From contig NZ_CP033831.1 in NCBI RefSeq assembly GCF_003812745.1, forward strand, positions 1,798,001-1,862,000: a stretch of DNA of 64,000 nt, given 5' to 3'. Position numbers and translations under genes: made by a program. Below, in pieces: positions 30,087 to 39,020 of this stretch; positions within the stretch are counted from its first letter, which is position 1, and each line of letters begins with the position of its first letter. The notes under the pieces were generated by a model. The model was not told where the DNA came from, did not search any database, and worked only from the letters and a program-made list of their open reading frames with translations. Source of the DNA: Serratia sp. FDAARGOS_506 (GTDB lineage: Bacteria > Pseudomonadota > Gammaproteobacteria > Enterobacterales > Enterobacteriaceae).

Positions 30087-31343
30087 ATGAGTAGCAAACC
30101 CTCCATCCTGCTTGATTTCAGCCTGCTGAAAACCAACCGGGCTTTCCGCGCGGTATTCTGTGCGCGCTTTATCTCCATTGTGGCGCTGGGGCTGATGGCG
30201 ATCGCCATCCCGGTGCAGATCCAGGCGCTGACCGGTTCCACCCTGCAGGTCGGGCTGGCGGTGACGCTGGCCGGCGGCGGCATGTTCGCCGGGCTGCTGA
30301 TGGGAGGGGTATTGGCCGATCGCTATGAGCGGCGCCGGCTGATCCTGTTCGCGCGTTCCACCTGTGGCGTCGGTTTCGTCGGCCTGTGCCTCAACGCCCT
30401 GTTGCCGTCGCCTTCGCTGGCGGCCATTTATCTGCTGGCGGTGTGGGACGGCTTCTTCGGCGCGGTGGGGGTGACGGCGCTACTGGCGGCCACGCCGGCG
30501 CTGGTGGGCCGCGAAAACATCGTGCAGGCGGGTGCCATCAGCATGCTGACGGTGCGCTTCGGCTCGATTCTTTCCCCGGCGATCGGCGGCCTGGTGATCG
30601 CCCATATGGGCATCGCCTGGAACTACGGCCTGGCGGCGTTCGGTACTCTGCTGACGCTGCTGCCTCTGCTGAGCCTGCCGCAGCTGATGCCGCCGCCGCA
30701 GCCGCGTGAACACCCACTGCGCGCGCTGGCGGGCGGCTTCGCCTTCCTGTTCCAGAACAAGGTGATCGGCATGGTGGCGCTGATCGGCGCGCTGCTGACC
30801 ATGGCCAGCGCGGTGCGCGTGCTGTATCCGGCGATGGCGGCAAGCTGGCACATCGACGCTGCCCACCTCGGTTATATGTACGCCGCCGTGCCGCTCGGCG
30901 CGGCCATCGGTGCGTTCACCAGCGGGCGGGTGGCGCACGTGGCGCGCCCCGGCTGGGTGATGCTGCTGACGGCGATCGCGGCGTTCGCCGCCATCGGCCT
31001 GTTCGGCCTGATGCCGTGGTATAGCCTGGCGTTGCTGTGCCTGGTGGCGTTCGGCTACCTGAGCGCGCTGAACTCGCTGCTGCAATACGGCCTGATCCAG
31101 AGCCTGACGCCGGACAACTTCCTCGGCCGCATCAACGGCCTGTGGACGGCGCAGAACGTGGTGGGCGATGCGCTGGGCGCGCTGCTGCTGGGGGCGATGG
31201 GTGCCTTCATGCTGCCGGCGATGAGCGCCAGCGGTTTCGGCTTCGGCGCGGCGGTGCTCGGCATCCTGTTGCTGTTCGCCATGACCGGTTTGCGCCAGGT
31301 GACGCTGCACAAACCGGAGCCGCAGCCCGCCACAGAAAAGTAG
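30087..31343 (+). CDS. entS: Enterobactin exporter EntS (MFS)
   Basis: A 418-aa major facilitator protein (E. coli EntS 416) with about 12 membrane segments and the loop 2-3 motif [12 protein letters not shown]. It exports newly made enterobactin from cytoplasm to periplasm, with TolC completing secretion. N-terminal [15 protein letters not shown] fits the family. In E. coli entS is flanked by fepD and fepB. Here the fep permease genes are absent on both sides. It may also export the second catecholate predicted from this locus. Confidence 0.94.
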   Translation: MSSKPSILLDFSLLKTNRAFRAVFCARFISIVALGLMAIAIPVQIQALTGSTLQVGLAVTLAGGGMFAGLLMGGVLADRYERRRLILFARSTCGVGFVGLCLNALLPSPSLAAIYLLAVWDGFFGAVGVTALLAATPALVGRENIVQAGAISMLTVRFGSILSPAIGGLVIAHMGIAWNYGLAAFGTLLTLLPLLSLPQLMPPPQPREHPLRALAGGFAFLFQNKVIGMVALIGALLTMASAVRVLYPAMAASWHIDAAHLGYMYAAVPLGAAIGAFTSGRVAHVARPGWVMLLTAIAAFAAIGLFGLMPWYSLALLCLVAFGYLSALNSLLQYGLIQSLTPDNFLGRINGLWTAQNVVGDALGALLLGAMGAFMLPAMSASGFGFGAAVLGILLLFAMTGLRQVTLHKPEPQPATEK

Positions 31344-31764
31344 TCGAATGCGTTAAGACAACGCTGTGGGATCAAATAAAAGGCTGCGTCCCACCCTTGC
31401 ACGTGAGCGCCGCTGGCGGTCATTTGGGCGCGCAGCAAGGCGCGAGTCGTGAGGTTTGGTGGGCCAAATAAGCGACTTGCAACACCGATGCGCGTCCAAA
31501 TGGCCCCAGCCCTTCGGGTCGCGCCCCAAAAGCCCGTACTCCGCGTTGTCGGGCTTGAACATAGGCCCGCTATGCCCTGCACCCTCCGCCTTGATTACGG
31601 GCTTTTGGGTCTGCGACGGCGCCACGGTCAAGGGGGGGGCGCAGCCTGGCTTATCATCGGCATGCGTAAAACCCACAGCGTTTATGTCATGATTTCGAAA
31701 TGAAAGAAGTGTTTACGTTTATTGACATGGCAAATATCGGCGAGTAATTTAGCGCGGAATTAAC
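31344..31764. other. entS-entC intergenic region without a supported gene
   Basis: About 420 bp in which only short frames occur on both strands, none with a ribosome site or a recognisable product. Most of it is the palindromic element listed separately. The right end is AT-rich and leads into the entC promoter. Confidence 0.6.
31360..31682. repeat. About 320-bp imperfect palindromic element
   Basis: Outer arms are AACGCTGTGGG (31360-31370) and CCCACAGCGTT (31672-31682). A further arm pair has GGCTGCGTCCCACCCTTG near 31381-31400, complementary with two mismatches to CAAGGGGGGGGCGCAGCC near 31629-31646. An inner pair has CAAAAGCCCGTA near 31526 against TACGGGCTTTTG near 31599. The nested arms imply a long hairpin if transcribed, or a MITE-like insertion. 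I found no transposase and could not identify the family. Confidence 0.6.
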
Positions 31765-31783
31765 TCAAATGATAATCATTATT
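31765..31783 (+). promoter_or_regulatory. Fur box upstream of entC
   Basis: The 15-base stretch ATGATAATCATTATT matches the Fur consensus except at the last base, and the full 19-mer matches at 15 positions. It sits 36 nt before the chosen entC start and controls entC-entE-entB-yncE. Confidence 0.85.
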
Positions 31784-31819
31784 ATATTGGTTATCACTTC
31801 AAAATATGAGGGCGAAGCG

Positions 31820-33025
31820 ATGGATACTGCCGTGAACGACATCAATCGAAAGGAAATGCAGGAGCGCGAAGAACATCGGTTCGCCGCTGATTTTTCTCCG
31901 GCGTCGGGCTTCTTCTTTACCTCTCCTTTCCGCAGCTTGACCACCACCGGGTGTTTCAGCCGCATTCGCCTGCCGGCCGCAGACGGCGCCGACCTGAACG
32001 GCGAGTTCCAGCGCAGCGTACGGCAGGCGTTTGCCGAGGCCCGTCAGGCCGGAATTAAAAAACCGCTGCTGTGCGGCGCCATTCCGTTCGATACCCGGCA
32101 GCCTTCGGCGCTGTTTATTCCACAGCAGAGCCGTTGGTTCGATCGAGCCGCCTTTATGGCCGGCGTTCGGCCGGCGGCGAACGGCCCTGAACTGGCCGGC
32201 GTGACGGAGCTGCCGCCGCAGCAGCCGTTTATGAACATGGTCAGCGACGCTGTCAACGCGATGAAGGCCGGTGAGCTGGATAAAGTGGTGCTGTCGCGCC
32301 TGCTGGAGATTGAAACGCGCCAGCCGGTGGATCGCCATGCGCTGATGGCGCGCGTGATTGCCCAGAACCCGCACGGTTTCCATTTCCATGTGCCGCTGGA
32401 GCAGGGCGCGCTGTTGGGCGCCAGCCCGGAGCTGCTGCTGCGCCAGGACGGCGGCCGTTTCTATTCCAACCCGCTGGCCGGTTCCGCCCGGCGCGAGGCC
32501 GACCCGCAGCGCGATCGCGAAGTGGGGGAGCGGCTGATGGCCTCGGCGAAAGATCGCCACGAGCATCGCATCGTCACTGAAAGCATGCGTGACGTGCTGG
32601 CCGGCCGCTGCCGCTACCTGAACGTGCCGCAAACCCCTGAATTGTTGACCACCACGACGCTGTGGCATCTCTCCACGCCGATCGACGGTGAGGCGGCCTC
32701 TCCTGACGAGAACGCCCTGTCGCTGGCCTGCCTGCTGCATCCGACGCCGGCGCTGTGCGGCATGCCGACGGCCGAGGCGCACGCCCTGATCGGCAAGCTG
32801 GAGCCATTCGATCGCGGCCTGTTCGGCGGCATCGTCGGCTGGTGCGACGACGAAGGCAACGGCGAGTGGGTCGTCACCATCCGCTGCGGCACCGTTGACG
32901 GCAACCGGGTGCGGCTGTTCGCCGGCGCCGGCATCGTGGAAGACTCTTCACCCGAATCTGAATGGCATGAAACAGGCACCAAACTCAGCACCATTCTGCG
33001 TGCCTTTGGTATGAATCAAGGATAA
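31820..33025 (+). CDS. entC: Isochorismate synthase EntC
   Basis: A 401-aa chorismate-utilising enzyme (E. coli EntC 391) converting chorismate to isochorismate, the first committed step to DHB. It has GASPELLL and the [11 protein letters not shown] segment of the active-site region, then LHPTPALCG and [10 protein letters not shown]. The start at [10 protein letters not shown] is preferred. A longer frame begins inside the Fur box at 31769, adding a hydrophobic stretch that is clearly promoter sequence. It is the first gene of entC-entE-entB with very short gaps. Confidence 0.95.
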   Translation: MDTAVNDINRKEMQEREEHRFAADFSPASGFFFTSPFRSLTTTGCFSRIRLPAADGADLNGEFQRSVRQAFAEARQAGIKKPLLCGAIPFDTRQPSALFIPQQSRWFDRAAFMAGVRPAANGPELAGVTELPPQQPFMNMVSDAVNAMKAGELDKVVLSRLLEIETRQPVDRHALMARVIAQNPHGFHFHVPLEQGALLGASPELLLRQDGGRFYSNPLAGSARREADPQRDREVGERLMASAKDRHEHRIVTESMRDVLAGRCRYLNVPQTPELLTTTTLWHLSTPIDGEAASPDENALSLACLLHPTPALCGMPTAEAHALIGKLEPFDRGLFGGIVGWCDDEGNGEWVVTIRCGTVDGNRVRLFAGAGIVEDSSPESEWHETGTKLSTILRAFGMNQG

Positions 33026-33032
33026 CGACAAG

Positions 33033-34661
33033 ATGAGCATTGCCTTTACCCCCTGGCCGGCGGAGTTCGCCAGCCGCTATCGCGAGCGCGGCTACTGGAC
33101 TGACAAGCCGCTGACCGAGATCCTCGACCGCCAGGCCAACAACGACGCCCCGGCGATTATCGATGCCCAGGGCAGCCTGACCTACCGCGAACTGCAGCAG
33201 CGCGCCGATCGTCTGGCGGCCGCTCTGCTGCGCCGCGGCGTAAAATCCGGCGATACCGCCTTGGTCCAACTGGGCAACGTGGCGGAGTTCTATATCGTGT
33301 TCTTCGCGCTGCTGAAAATTGGCGTGGCGCCGGTCAACGCGCTGTTCAGCCATCAGCGCAGCGAACTGAACGCCTATGCCGAGCAGATCAAACCGGCCTT
33401 GCTGATCGCCGATCGCCAGCACGGGCTGTTTGCCGACGATCAATTCCTGAACGCCTTCCGCGATGCGCATCCTTCGCTGCGGGTTGTGGCGCTGCGCAGC
33501 CAGCCCGAGGGCGAGCTGGCGCTGGCCGCCTGGCTGGACGAAGCCAGCGACGGTTTCGTCGCGCAGCCTTCCGCGGCCGATCAGGTGGCGTTCTTCCAGC
33601 TTTCCGGCGGCAGCACCGGTACGCCGAAGCTGATCCCGCGCACTCACAATGATTACTACTACAGCATTCGCCGCAGCGTGGAGATCTGCCGTTTCGACGC
33701 GCAGACCCGCTATCTGTGCGCGCTGCCGGTGGCGCACAACTACCCGATGAGTTCGCCGGGCGTGCTGGGCGTGTTTTATGGCGCCGGGCGGGTGGTGTTC
33801 GCCGCCGATCCGGACGCCGGGCAGTGCTTCCGCCTGATCGAACAGCACCAAATCAACGTGACGGCGCTGGTACCGCCGGCGGTCACGCTGTGGCTGCAGG
33901 CGATCGAAGAGTGGGGCGGCAATGCCCAGCTTGCCAGCCTGAAACTGCTGCAGGTGGGCGGCGCCAAGCTGGGCGAAACGCTGGCGGCGCGCATTCAGAA
34001 CGAAATCGGCTGCCAACTGCAGCAGGTGTTCGGCATGGCGGAAGGGCTGGTGAACTACACCCGGCTGGACGACGACGAACGCCACATTCTGACGACGCAA
34101 GGGCGGCCGATGTCGCCGGATGACGAAGTGTGGGTGGCGGATGACGACGGCAATCCGTTGCCGGCGGGCGAGGTCGGGCGGTTGATGACGCGCGGGCCTT
34201 ATACCTTCCGCGGTTACTACCAGAGCCCGGCGCACAACGCCGATGCCTTCGACGCCGACGGTTTCTACTGCTCCGGCGATCTGATCAGCATCAGCGAAGA
34301 CGGCTACATCACCGTGCAGGGGCGGCAGAAAGATCAGATCAATCGCGGCGGAGAGAAGATCGCCGCCGAGGAGATCGAGAACCTGCTGCTGCGTCATCCG
34401 GACGTGATCAACGCCGCGCTGGTGTCGATGCCGGATGCGCTGATGGGGGAGAAGAGCTGCGCCTATATCATCGCCAACGTGCCGCTGAAGCCGGTAGTGC
34501 TGCGTCGCCACCTGCGCGAGCAGGGCGTGGCGGACTTCAAACTGCCGGATCGCTTTATTCAGGTGGACAGCCTGCCGCTGACCCCGGTTGGCAAAGTGGA
34601 CAAAAAACGGCTGCGCCAGCAGCTCGACGCGCAACTACAGACTCAGGCTCAGGGAGATTAA
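33033..34661 (+). CDS. entE: 2,3-dihydroxybenzoate-AMP ligase EntE
   Basis: A 542-aa stand-alone adenylation enzyme (E. coli 536) that activates DHB and loads it onto the EntB aryl carrier. Motifs: [15 protein letters not shown] (A3), [14 protein letters not shown] (A8) and the A10 lysine in TPVGKVDKK. It begins 7 nt after entC with AAGGA upstream. EntE-loaded EntB is the common donor for both EntF and the VibH/VibF-like proteins, so this enzyme serves both predicted products. Confidence 0.96.
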   Translation: MSIAFTPWPAEFASRYRERGYWTDKPLTEILDRQANNDAPAIIDAQGSLTYRELQQRADRLAAALLRRGVKSGDTALVQLGNVAEFYIVFFALLKIGVAPVNALFSHQRSELNAYAEQIKPALLIADRQHGLFADDQFLNAFRDAHPSLRVVALRSQPEGELALAAWLDEASDGFVAQPSAADQVAFFQLSGGSTGTPKLIPRTHNDYYYSIRRSVEICRFDAQTRYLCALPVAHNYPMSSPGVLGVFYGAGRVVFAADPDAGQCFRLIEQHQINVTALVPPAVTLWLQAIEEWGGNAQLASLKLLQVGGAKLGETLAARIQNEIGCQLQQVFGMAEGLVNYTRLDDDERHILTTQGRPMSPDDEVWVADDDGNPLPAGEVGRLMTRGPYTFRGYYQSPAHNADAFDADGFYCSGDLISISEDGYITVQGRQKDQINRGGEKIAAEEIENLLLRHPDVINAALVSMPDALMGEKSCAYIIANVPLKPVVLRRHLREQGVADFKLPDRFIQVDSLPLTPVGKVDKKRLRQQLDAQLQTQAQGD

Positions 34662-34664
34662 TCG

Positions 34665-35525
34665 ATGGCCATTCCAAAACTTAATGATTACGCGCTGCCG
34701 ACGGCGGACGAACTGCCGCAAAATAAAGTCACCTGGCAGGTAGAGCCGCAGCGCGCCGCGCTGCTGATCCACGATATGCAGCAGTATTTCCTCAATTTCT
34801 GGGGCGAAGACAGCGCGCTGATTAAACAGGTGGTGGAGAACATCGCCAACCTGCGCCGCTACTGCAAACAGCAGGGCATTCCGGTGTTCTATACCGCGCA
34901 GCCGAACCAGCAGAGCGATGAAGATCGCGCGCTGTTGAACGACATGTGGGGGCCGGGCCTGAACAAACACCCCGAGCAGCAGGCGGTGACCGCCGCGCTG
35001 GCACCGGACGAAGACGACACGGTGCTGGTGAAATGGCGCTACAGCGCCTTCCACCGCTCGCCGCTGCAGGAGATCTTGCAGGAGTCCGGCCGCGATCAGC
35101 TGATCATCTGCGGCGTGTATGCGCACATCGGCTGTCTGACCACCGCCATCGACGCCTTCATGCGCAACATCCAGCCGTTTATGGTGGCCGACGGCCTGGC
35201 GGATTTCTCGCGCGACGAACATCTGATGGCGCTGCGCTATACCGCCGGCCGCTGCGGCCGGGTGGTGACCACCGCCTCTCTGCTGCCGGCGGCTGGCATC
35301 GCCAGCATCGATGCGCTGCGTCAGCAGATCCTGCCGCTGCTGGACGAAGACAGCGAAGACATGGGCAACGATGAGAACCTGATCGATTATGGTCTGGATT
35401 CGGTGCGCATCATGGAGCTGGCGACCCGCTGGCGCAAGATCCGCAGCGATATCGACTTTATCGCACTGGCGCGCAACCCGACCATCGACAGCTGGTGGGC
35501 GCTGCTTTCCGAAGAGAAAGCCTGA
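34665..35525 (+). CDS. entB: Isochorismatase / aryl carrier protein EntB
   Basis: A 286-aa bifunctional protein (E. coli 285). Residues about 1-205 form the isochorismatase domain (LIHDMQQYF, and [12 protein letters not shown] around the active site), making 2,3-dihydro-2,3-dihydroxybenzoate. Residues about 210-286 form the aryl carrier domain with phosphopantetheine serine in [10 protein letters not shown]. It begins 3 nt after entE behind AGGGAG. In E. coli entA follows at once. Here it is absent, and a hairpin and a YncE-like gene follow instead. Confidence 0.96.
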   Translation: MAIPKLNDYALPTADELPQNKVTWQVEPQRAALLIHDMQQYFLNFWGEDSALIKQVVENIANLRRYCKQQGIPVFYTAQPNQQSDEDRALLNDMWGPGLNKHPEQQAVTAALAPDEDDTVLVKWRYSAFHRSPLQEILQESGRDQLIICGVYAHIGCLTTAIDAFMRNIQPFMVADGLADFSRDEHLMALRYTAGRCGRVVTTASLLPAAGIASIDALRQQILPLLDEDSEDMGNDENLIDYGLDSVRIMELATRWRKIRSDIDFIALARNPTIDSWWALLSEEKA

Positions 35526-35542
35526 TTTTTATAACGAGGAAA

Positions 35543-35562
35543 GGGCGGCCGCTCGGCCGCCC
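35543..35562 (+). other. Intercistronic GC-rich hairpin entB/yncE-like
   Basis: A perfect 8-bp stem, GGGCGGCC / GGCCGCCC, with a GCTC loop occupies the 61-nt gap between entB and the next gene. There is no T-run. It could stabilise the upstream mRNA 3' end or partly block transcription. Confidence 0.5.
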
Positions 35563-35586
35563 CGCTGGCTCTATAAGGAGATTTCG

Positions 35587-36651
35587 ATGAATACTTTGAT
35601 CACCAAGGGAAAACGTGCGGCATTTCCGCTGATGCTGCTGTCCACGCTGCTGTTCTCCAATACGCTGTTGGCGCAGACCGCGCCGGACGTGCTGCGCAAA
35701 CCGGTCGGCAAGGGCGCTTATGAAATGGCCTACAGCCCGAGCGAGAACGCGCTCTACCTGGCGACGTCGCAGAGCCGCAAGCTGGACAAGGGCGGCATCG
35801 TTTACCGTCTGGATCCGACCACGCTGGACGTGACCCAAATTATCCATAACGACATCAAGCCGTTCGGCGCCACCGTCAACGCCAAGACCGGCACGCTGTT
35901 CTTCGGCAACACTGTCAATAACTCGGTGACCGCCATCGACGCCAAGACCGGCGACGTGAAAGGCCGCCTGGTGCTGGACGCGCGCAAGCGTTCCGAGACC
36001 GTCAAGCCGCTGGCGCCGCGCGAGCTGGTGGTGGATGCCGACAGTGATACCCTATACATCACCGGGCTGGGTGAATCCAGCGTAGTGTGGGTGGTGGACG
36101 GCAAGGATCTGACCCTGCGCGCCACCGTGACCGACACCGGTAAATACGGCACCGGCCTGGCGCTGGACACCGCCGCCAAGCGTCTGTACGTCACCAACGC
36201 CGACGGCGATCTGGTGACCATCGACACCCAATCCAACAAGGTGCTGTCGCGCAAGAAGCTGGATGAGTCCAAAGAGCACTTCTTCCTGAACATCAGCCTG
36301 GATACCGCTACCCATCGCGCGTTCATCACCGATTCCAAGCAGCCGCAGGTGCTGGTGGTGGATACCCGCAACGGCAACATCCTGAGTAAGATCGACGTGC
36401 CGGAATCGCTGGCGGTGCTGTTCAACCCGGCACGCAATGAAGTTTACGTCACCCACCGCCAGGCGGGCGAAGTGAGCGTAATCGACGCCAAGAGCTACAA
36501 GGTGCTGAACACCATCAAGACGCCGACCCACCCGAACAGCCTGGCGCTGTCGCCGGATGGCCAGACGCTGTACGTCAGCGTCAAGCAGGCTTCCAGCCGC
36601 GAGAAAGAAGCTATCGCGCCGGACGACGTGATCCGCGTAGCGCTGAAATAA
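35587..36651 (+). CDS. yncE: Secreted YncE-type beta-propeller protein, siderophore-locus paralogue 2
   Basis: A 354-aa protein, the length of E. coli YncE (353). It has a signal peptide ending near NTLLAQ and repeated YVTN-type propeller units such as KRLYVTNADGDLVTIDT and NEVYVTHRQAGEVSVIDA. In E. coli YncE is secreted, Fur-repressed and adjacent to the TonB receptor YncD; its biochemical role is unsettled and DNA binding has been reported. The ATG at 35587 follows ATAAGGAG. It occupies the place of entA at the end of entC-entE-entB. The true yncE orthologue may instead lie elsewhere, so the symbol denotes family. Confidence 0.8.
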   Translation: MNTLITKGKRAAFPLMLLSTLLFSNTLLAQTAPDVLRKPVGKGAYEMAYSPSENALYLATSQSRKLDKGGIVYRLDPTTLDVTQIIHNDIKPFGATVNAKTGTLFFGNTVNNSVTAIDAKTGDVKGRLVLDARKRSETVKPLAPRELVVDADSDTLYITGLGESSVVWVVDGKDLTLRATVTDTGKYGTGLALDTAAKRLYVTNADGDLVTIDTQSNKVLSRKKLDESKEHFFLNISLDTATHRAFITDSKQPQVLVVDTRNGNILSKIDVPESLAVLFNPARNEVYVTHRQAGEVSVIDAKSYKVLNTIKTPTHPNSLALSPDGQTLYVSVKQASSREKEAIAPDDVIRVALK

Positions 36652-36772
36652 CCTCGCGTAAGGCAAACGCATATTGAACAGGCGCAGCGGCGACGCTCCG
36701 CCTGTTGTTTTTCGCCCCAGGATCTGCGGTATAAAGTGTGCATTGATCCGTTAACCTGAAGGAACGTGGGTT

Positions 36773-37393
36773 ATGCCCGCCTCGCGCACCCCGCTGTTGT
36801 TGTTCGTTACCACCCTGCTGCTGCTGGCCGCGCTGATCCACAGCGGCATCCGCCCTTACGATCGCACCACCTGGCTGATGGAGGTGGCGCCGGTATTGAT
36901 CGCCTTGCCGCTGCTGTGGCTGACCCATCGCCGTTATCCGCTGACGCCGCTGCTCTATACGCTGATTTTCTTCCATGCGCTGATCCTGATTTTCGGCGGC
37001 ATGTACAGCTACGCCCGCGTGCCGCTGGGATTTGAGGTGCAGCAGTGGCTGGATCTTGGCCGCAATCCGTACGATAAACTGGGGCATTTCTTCCAGGGGC
37101 TGGTGCCGGCGCTGGTGGCGCGCGAGATCCTGCTGCGCGGCGGCTATGTGCAGGGCCGCAAGATGCTGGGCTTTGTGGTGTGCTGCATCGCGCTGGCCAT
37201 CAGCGCCGTTTACGAGCTGATCGAATGGTGGGCGGCGCTGGCGCTGGGCCAGGGCGCCGATGAGTTTCTCGGCACCCAGGGCGACCCGTGGGACACCCAA
37301 TCCGACATGTTCTGCGCGTTGCTCGGCGCGCTATGCGGTTTGCTGCTGTTCGCCGGTTGGCAAGACCGGCAAATTCGTCGTCTGCGCCGATAA
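36773..37393 (+). CDS. yjdF: Inner-membrane protein YjdF (DUF2238)
   Basis: A 206-aa membrane protein (E. coli YjdF about 209 aa) with five to six hydrophobic segments. It has the family-conserved NPYDKLGHFFQGLVPA and the DPWDTQSDM region near residue 177. Function is unknown. It has its own ribosome site (GAAGGAACG). It marks the return to backbone-type genes after the siderophore locus. Confidence 0.85.
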   Translation: MPASRTPLLLFVTTLLLLAALIHSGIRPYDRTTWLMEVAPVLIALPLLWLTHRRYPLTPLLYTLIFFHALILIFGGMYSYARVPLGFEVQQWLDLGRNPYDKLGHFFQGLVPALVAREILLRGGYVQGRKMLGFVVCCIALAISAVYELIEWWAALALGQGADEFLGTQGDPWDTQSDMFCALLGALCGLLLFAGWQDRQIRRLRR

Positions 37394-37491
37394 ATTTTGG
37401 TAACAAAGGCGTGGCTGGCGGGAGCTGCATTTAATCGCGTTTACCGCCGGTTCAGCGTATTTGTGCTATATCATGGGTTCGGAACGGCTGT

Positions 37492-37932
37492 TTGAATGCG
37501 AGACTGAGTTTGATCACTACCCCCCTATCCCGAAAAGAGTATGCAGTATGGATGTCGTTAACGATAGGGCTCAGCTTTGCGTGGCTAAATCTTTTGGATC
37601 TCTATAACAACGACACGTTGTTCTTTCAGAAGTTAACGATTTCCGTCATCAATAACACCTCGTTCGCCGACGTTATCGCCTCTTACCTGAGGCTGATTCT
37701 GTATCTTCCTTTCGGGCTGTTGGCGATCGTGCTGACGCTGTTGTTTTGCGCCCAGCGGCTATGCGATACCCGGCTCTTCGTGCTCGCCTGGCCTATTTCT
37801 CTGGCGGTCTTCTTGGTCTTTTGGTTTGTTAACGTCGCTTGCCCCGGGCATCTCAATCTGGTGTTGGCCGCTAAATCTTGCGTATTGGCAGTGATTGGGC
37901 TGGTTCCGCCGAGGAAACGAGAAAGCGAATAA
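37492..37932 (+). CDS. Hypothetical small membrane protein
   Basis: A frame of up to 146 aa that I do not recognise. About four hydrophobic segments are visible (roughly residues 20-36, 60-85, 95-113 and 122-137), with a positively charged tail (PPRKRESE). The start is uncertain: TTG at 37492 behind GGAACGG, or ATG at 37552, which would remove the first 20 residues. Its stop codon falls in the first bases of the 160-bp duplicated block beside tRNA-Phe, so it may belong to a small inserted or rearranged segment. Lower GC than its neighbours supports foreign origin weakly. Confidence 0.5.
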   Translation: MNARLSLITTPLSRKEYAVWMSLTIGLSFAWLNLLDLYNNDTLFFQKLTISVINNTSFADVIASYLRLILYLPFGLLAIVLTLLFCAQRLCDTRLFVLAWPISLAVFLVFWFVNVACPGHLNLVLAAKSCVLAVIGLVPPRKRESE

Positions 37933-38020
37933 TCGAACGCAGTTCGATGGCGGGTTCGTACTCCAGAAAGCGACAAACCCGCCATAGGCGGGTTCTTCTG
38001 AATAGGGTGACCGGACTCGG
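37928..38020. repeat. Direct repeat copy 1 (tRNA-Phe 3' flank duplicate)
   Basis: A 93-bp block nearly identical to 38088-38180, with an offset of exactly 160 bp. It contains a copy of the tRNA-Phe terminator hairpin (AACCCGCC / GGCGGGTT) and ends with the last ~16 bases of the tRNA (complement CCGGACTCGG). The rest of the tRNA is missing. Confidence 0.8.
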
Positions 38021-38087
38021 ACAACCGGCGCTGGCGCCGGGTTGAACAGCGCTTCAGCGCTGGCCCGCAGGGTGAGGCCTTTGGCCG

Positions 38088-38180
38088 AATAATCGAACGC
38101 AGTTCGATGGAGAGTCCGTACTCCAGAAAGCGAAAAACCCGCCATAGGCGGGTTATTCTGAATATGGTGCCCGGACTCGG
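38088..38180. repeat. Direct repeat copy 2 (overlaps tRNA-Phe 3' end)
   Basis: This is the second copy of the block at 37928-38020. Its right end is the 3' end of the intact tRNA-Phe gene and its middle is that gene's terminator. A handful of substitutions separate the two copies. Confidence 0.8.
38133..38154 (-). terminator. tRNA-Phe terminator
   Basis: Read on the minus strand, AACCCGCC-TAT-GGCGGGTT followed by TTT lies 11 nt past the tRNA CCA end. Confidence 0.85.
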
Positions 38181-38240
38181 AATCGAACCAAGGACACGGG
38201 GATTTTCAATCCCCTGCTCTACCGACTGAGCTATCCGGGC
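38165..38240 (-). tRNA. tRNA-Phe (anticodon GAA)
   Basis: A 76-nt cloverleaf on the minus strand begins GCCCGGATAGCTC and ends in encoded CCA. The anticodon loop TTGAAAA gives anticodon GAA (Phe). Acceptor stem GCCCGGA / TCCGGGC is fully paired. Confidence 0.97.
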
Positions 38241-38250
38241 AACGCGCAGC

Positions 38251-38279
38251 ATTAAACCGTATTGGCCGATAGCCGTCAA
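38251..38279 (-). promoter_or_regulatory. Promoter of tRNA-Phe
   Basis: On the minus strand, TTGACG (-35, complement of 38274-38279) is separated by exactly 17 nt from TTTAAT (-10, complement of 38251-38256). A GC-rich discriminator follows, as expected for a stringently controlled tRNA promoter. Confidence 0.75.
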
Positions 38280-38400
38280 CGGCTTTATGCGTGAAAGACG
38301 TTAAAATGCGTCCGGTTGCTGGCTTTTCAGGCAAAGGGCGCAAAAAATGCGCCTGCTGTGGCTATCACCTTGGGTTGGCGGCGCCGTAAGCGCAGCTCGT

Positions 38401-38976
38401 TTAGCTCAGCGCCCCGTTGCGGCGGCACTGTGCCACCTGCAAGATGTCTTCCGCCAGCCGTTTGGCGACCGATACGTCCTGGAGCTGGCGTTTTACCAGC
38501 AGTTTGCTCAGGCAGCCTTCCTGAACTAATTCCATTTGGTGCGCCACCATGTCGGCGTCGTCGGCGTCCATTTCGCGCAGCAGTTCGCGGGTCAGCTCCA
38601 GCGAGGTCAGCTTTTGCTGTTCCGCCAACTGGTGGATGGGGTGATCCGTTTCCGGGAAGAAGCTGCAGGCGGCGATAAACAGGCAGCCGGGATAGCGGTC
38701 TTGCTGCACGTATTCCGCCAGCACGTCATAGCGCGCCAGCAACTTTTGCTGCGGGCTCAGGTTTTCGTCCAGCAACAGCTGGCGGCGCCAGGTGTCGATC
38801 TGTTGGCCGTGGTAGCGCAGGCAGTCGTACAGCAGCGCTTCGCGATCCGGCCAGAACCGTTTGAGATCGCCAGGCTGAACGTCGAGTTTTTCCGCCAGCA
38901 TCTCTAATGTGGCGGTCGCCAGGCCCTGTTGTTCCAACAGGCCCAGCGCGGTATCAAGGACGTGTTCACGTTGCAC
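38401..38976 (-). CDS. yjdC: TetR-family regulator YjdC
   Basis: A 191-aa protein, the length of E. coli YjdC. It has an N-terminal helix-turn-helix domain (about 1-50, [21 protein letters not shown]) and a helical C-terminal domain. Its target and ligand are unknown. It lies beside dsbD as in E. coli. The recognition helix region is atypical for TetR proteins (QPGDLKRFW), as in other YjdC members. Confidence 0.88.
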   Translation of the reverse strand: MQREHVLDTALGLLEQQGLATATLEMLAEKLDVQPGDLKRFWPDREALLYDCLRYHGQQIDTWRRQLLLDENLSPQQKLLARYDVLAEYVQQDRYPGCLFIAACSFFPETDHPIHQLAEQQKLTSLELTRELLREMDADDADMVAHQMELVQEGCLSKLLVKRQLQDVSVAKRLAEDILQVAQCRRNGALS

Positions 38977-39020
38977 TTGTGCTTCCTCCCATTCGGTTCA
39001 GAACCTCAATGTTATTTATT

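Noticed and set aside
31353..31703. Overlapping small frames between entS and entC
   Set aside because: They lie in a palindromic element, occur on both strands, and have no ribosome site or family resemblance.
38005..38020. Second tRNA-Phe gene in the duplicated block
   Set aside because: Only the last ~16 nt of the tRNA are present; no anticodon or D arm.
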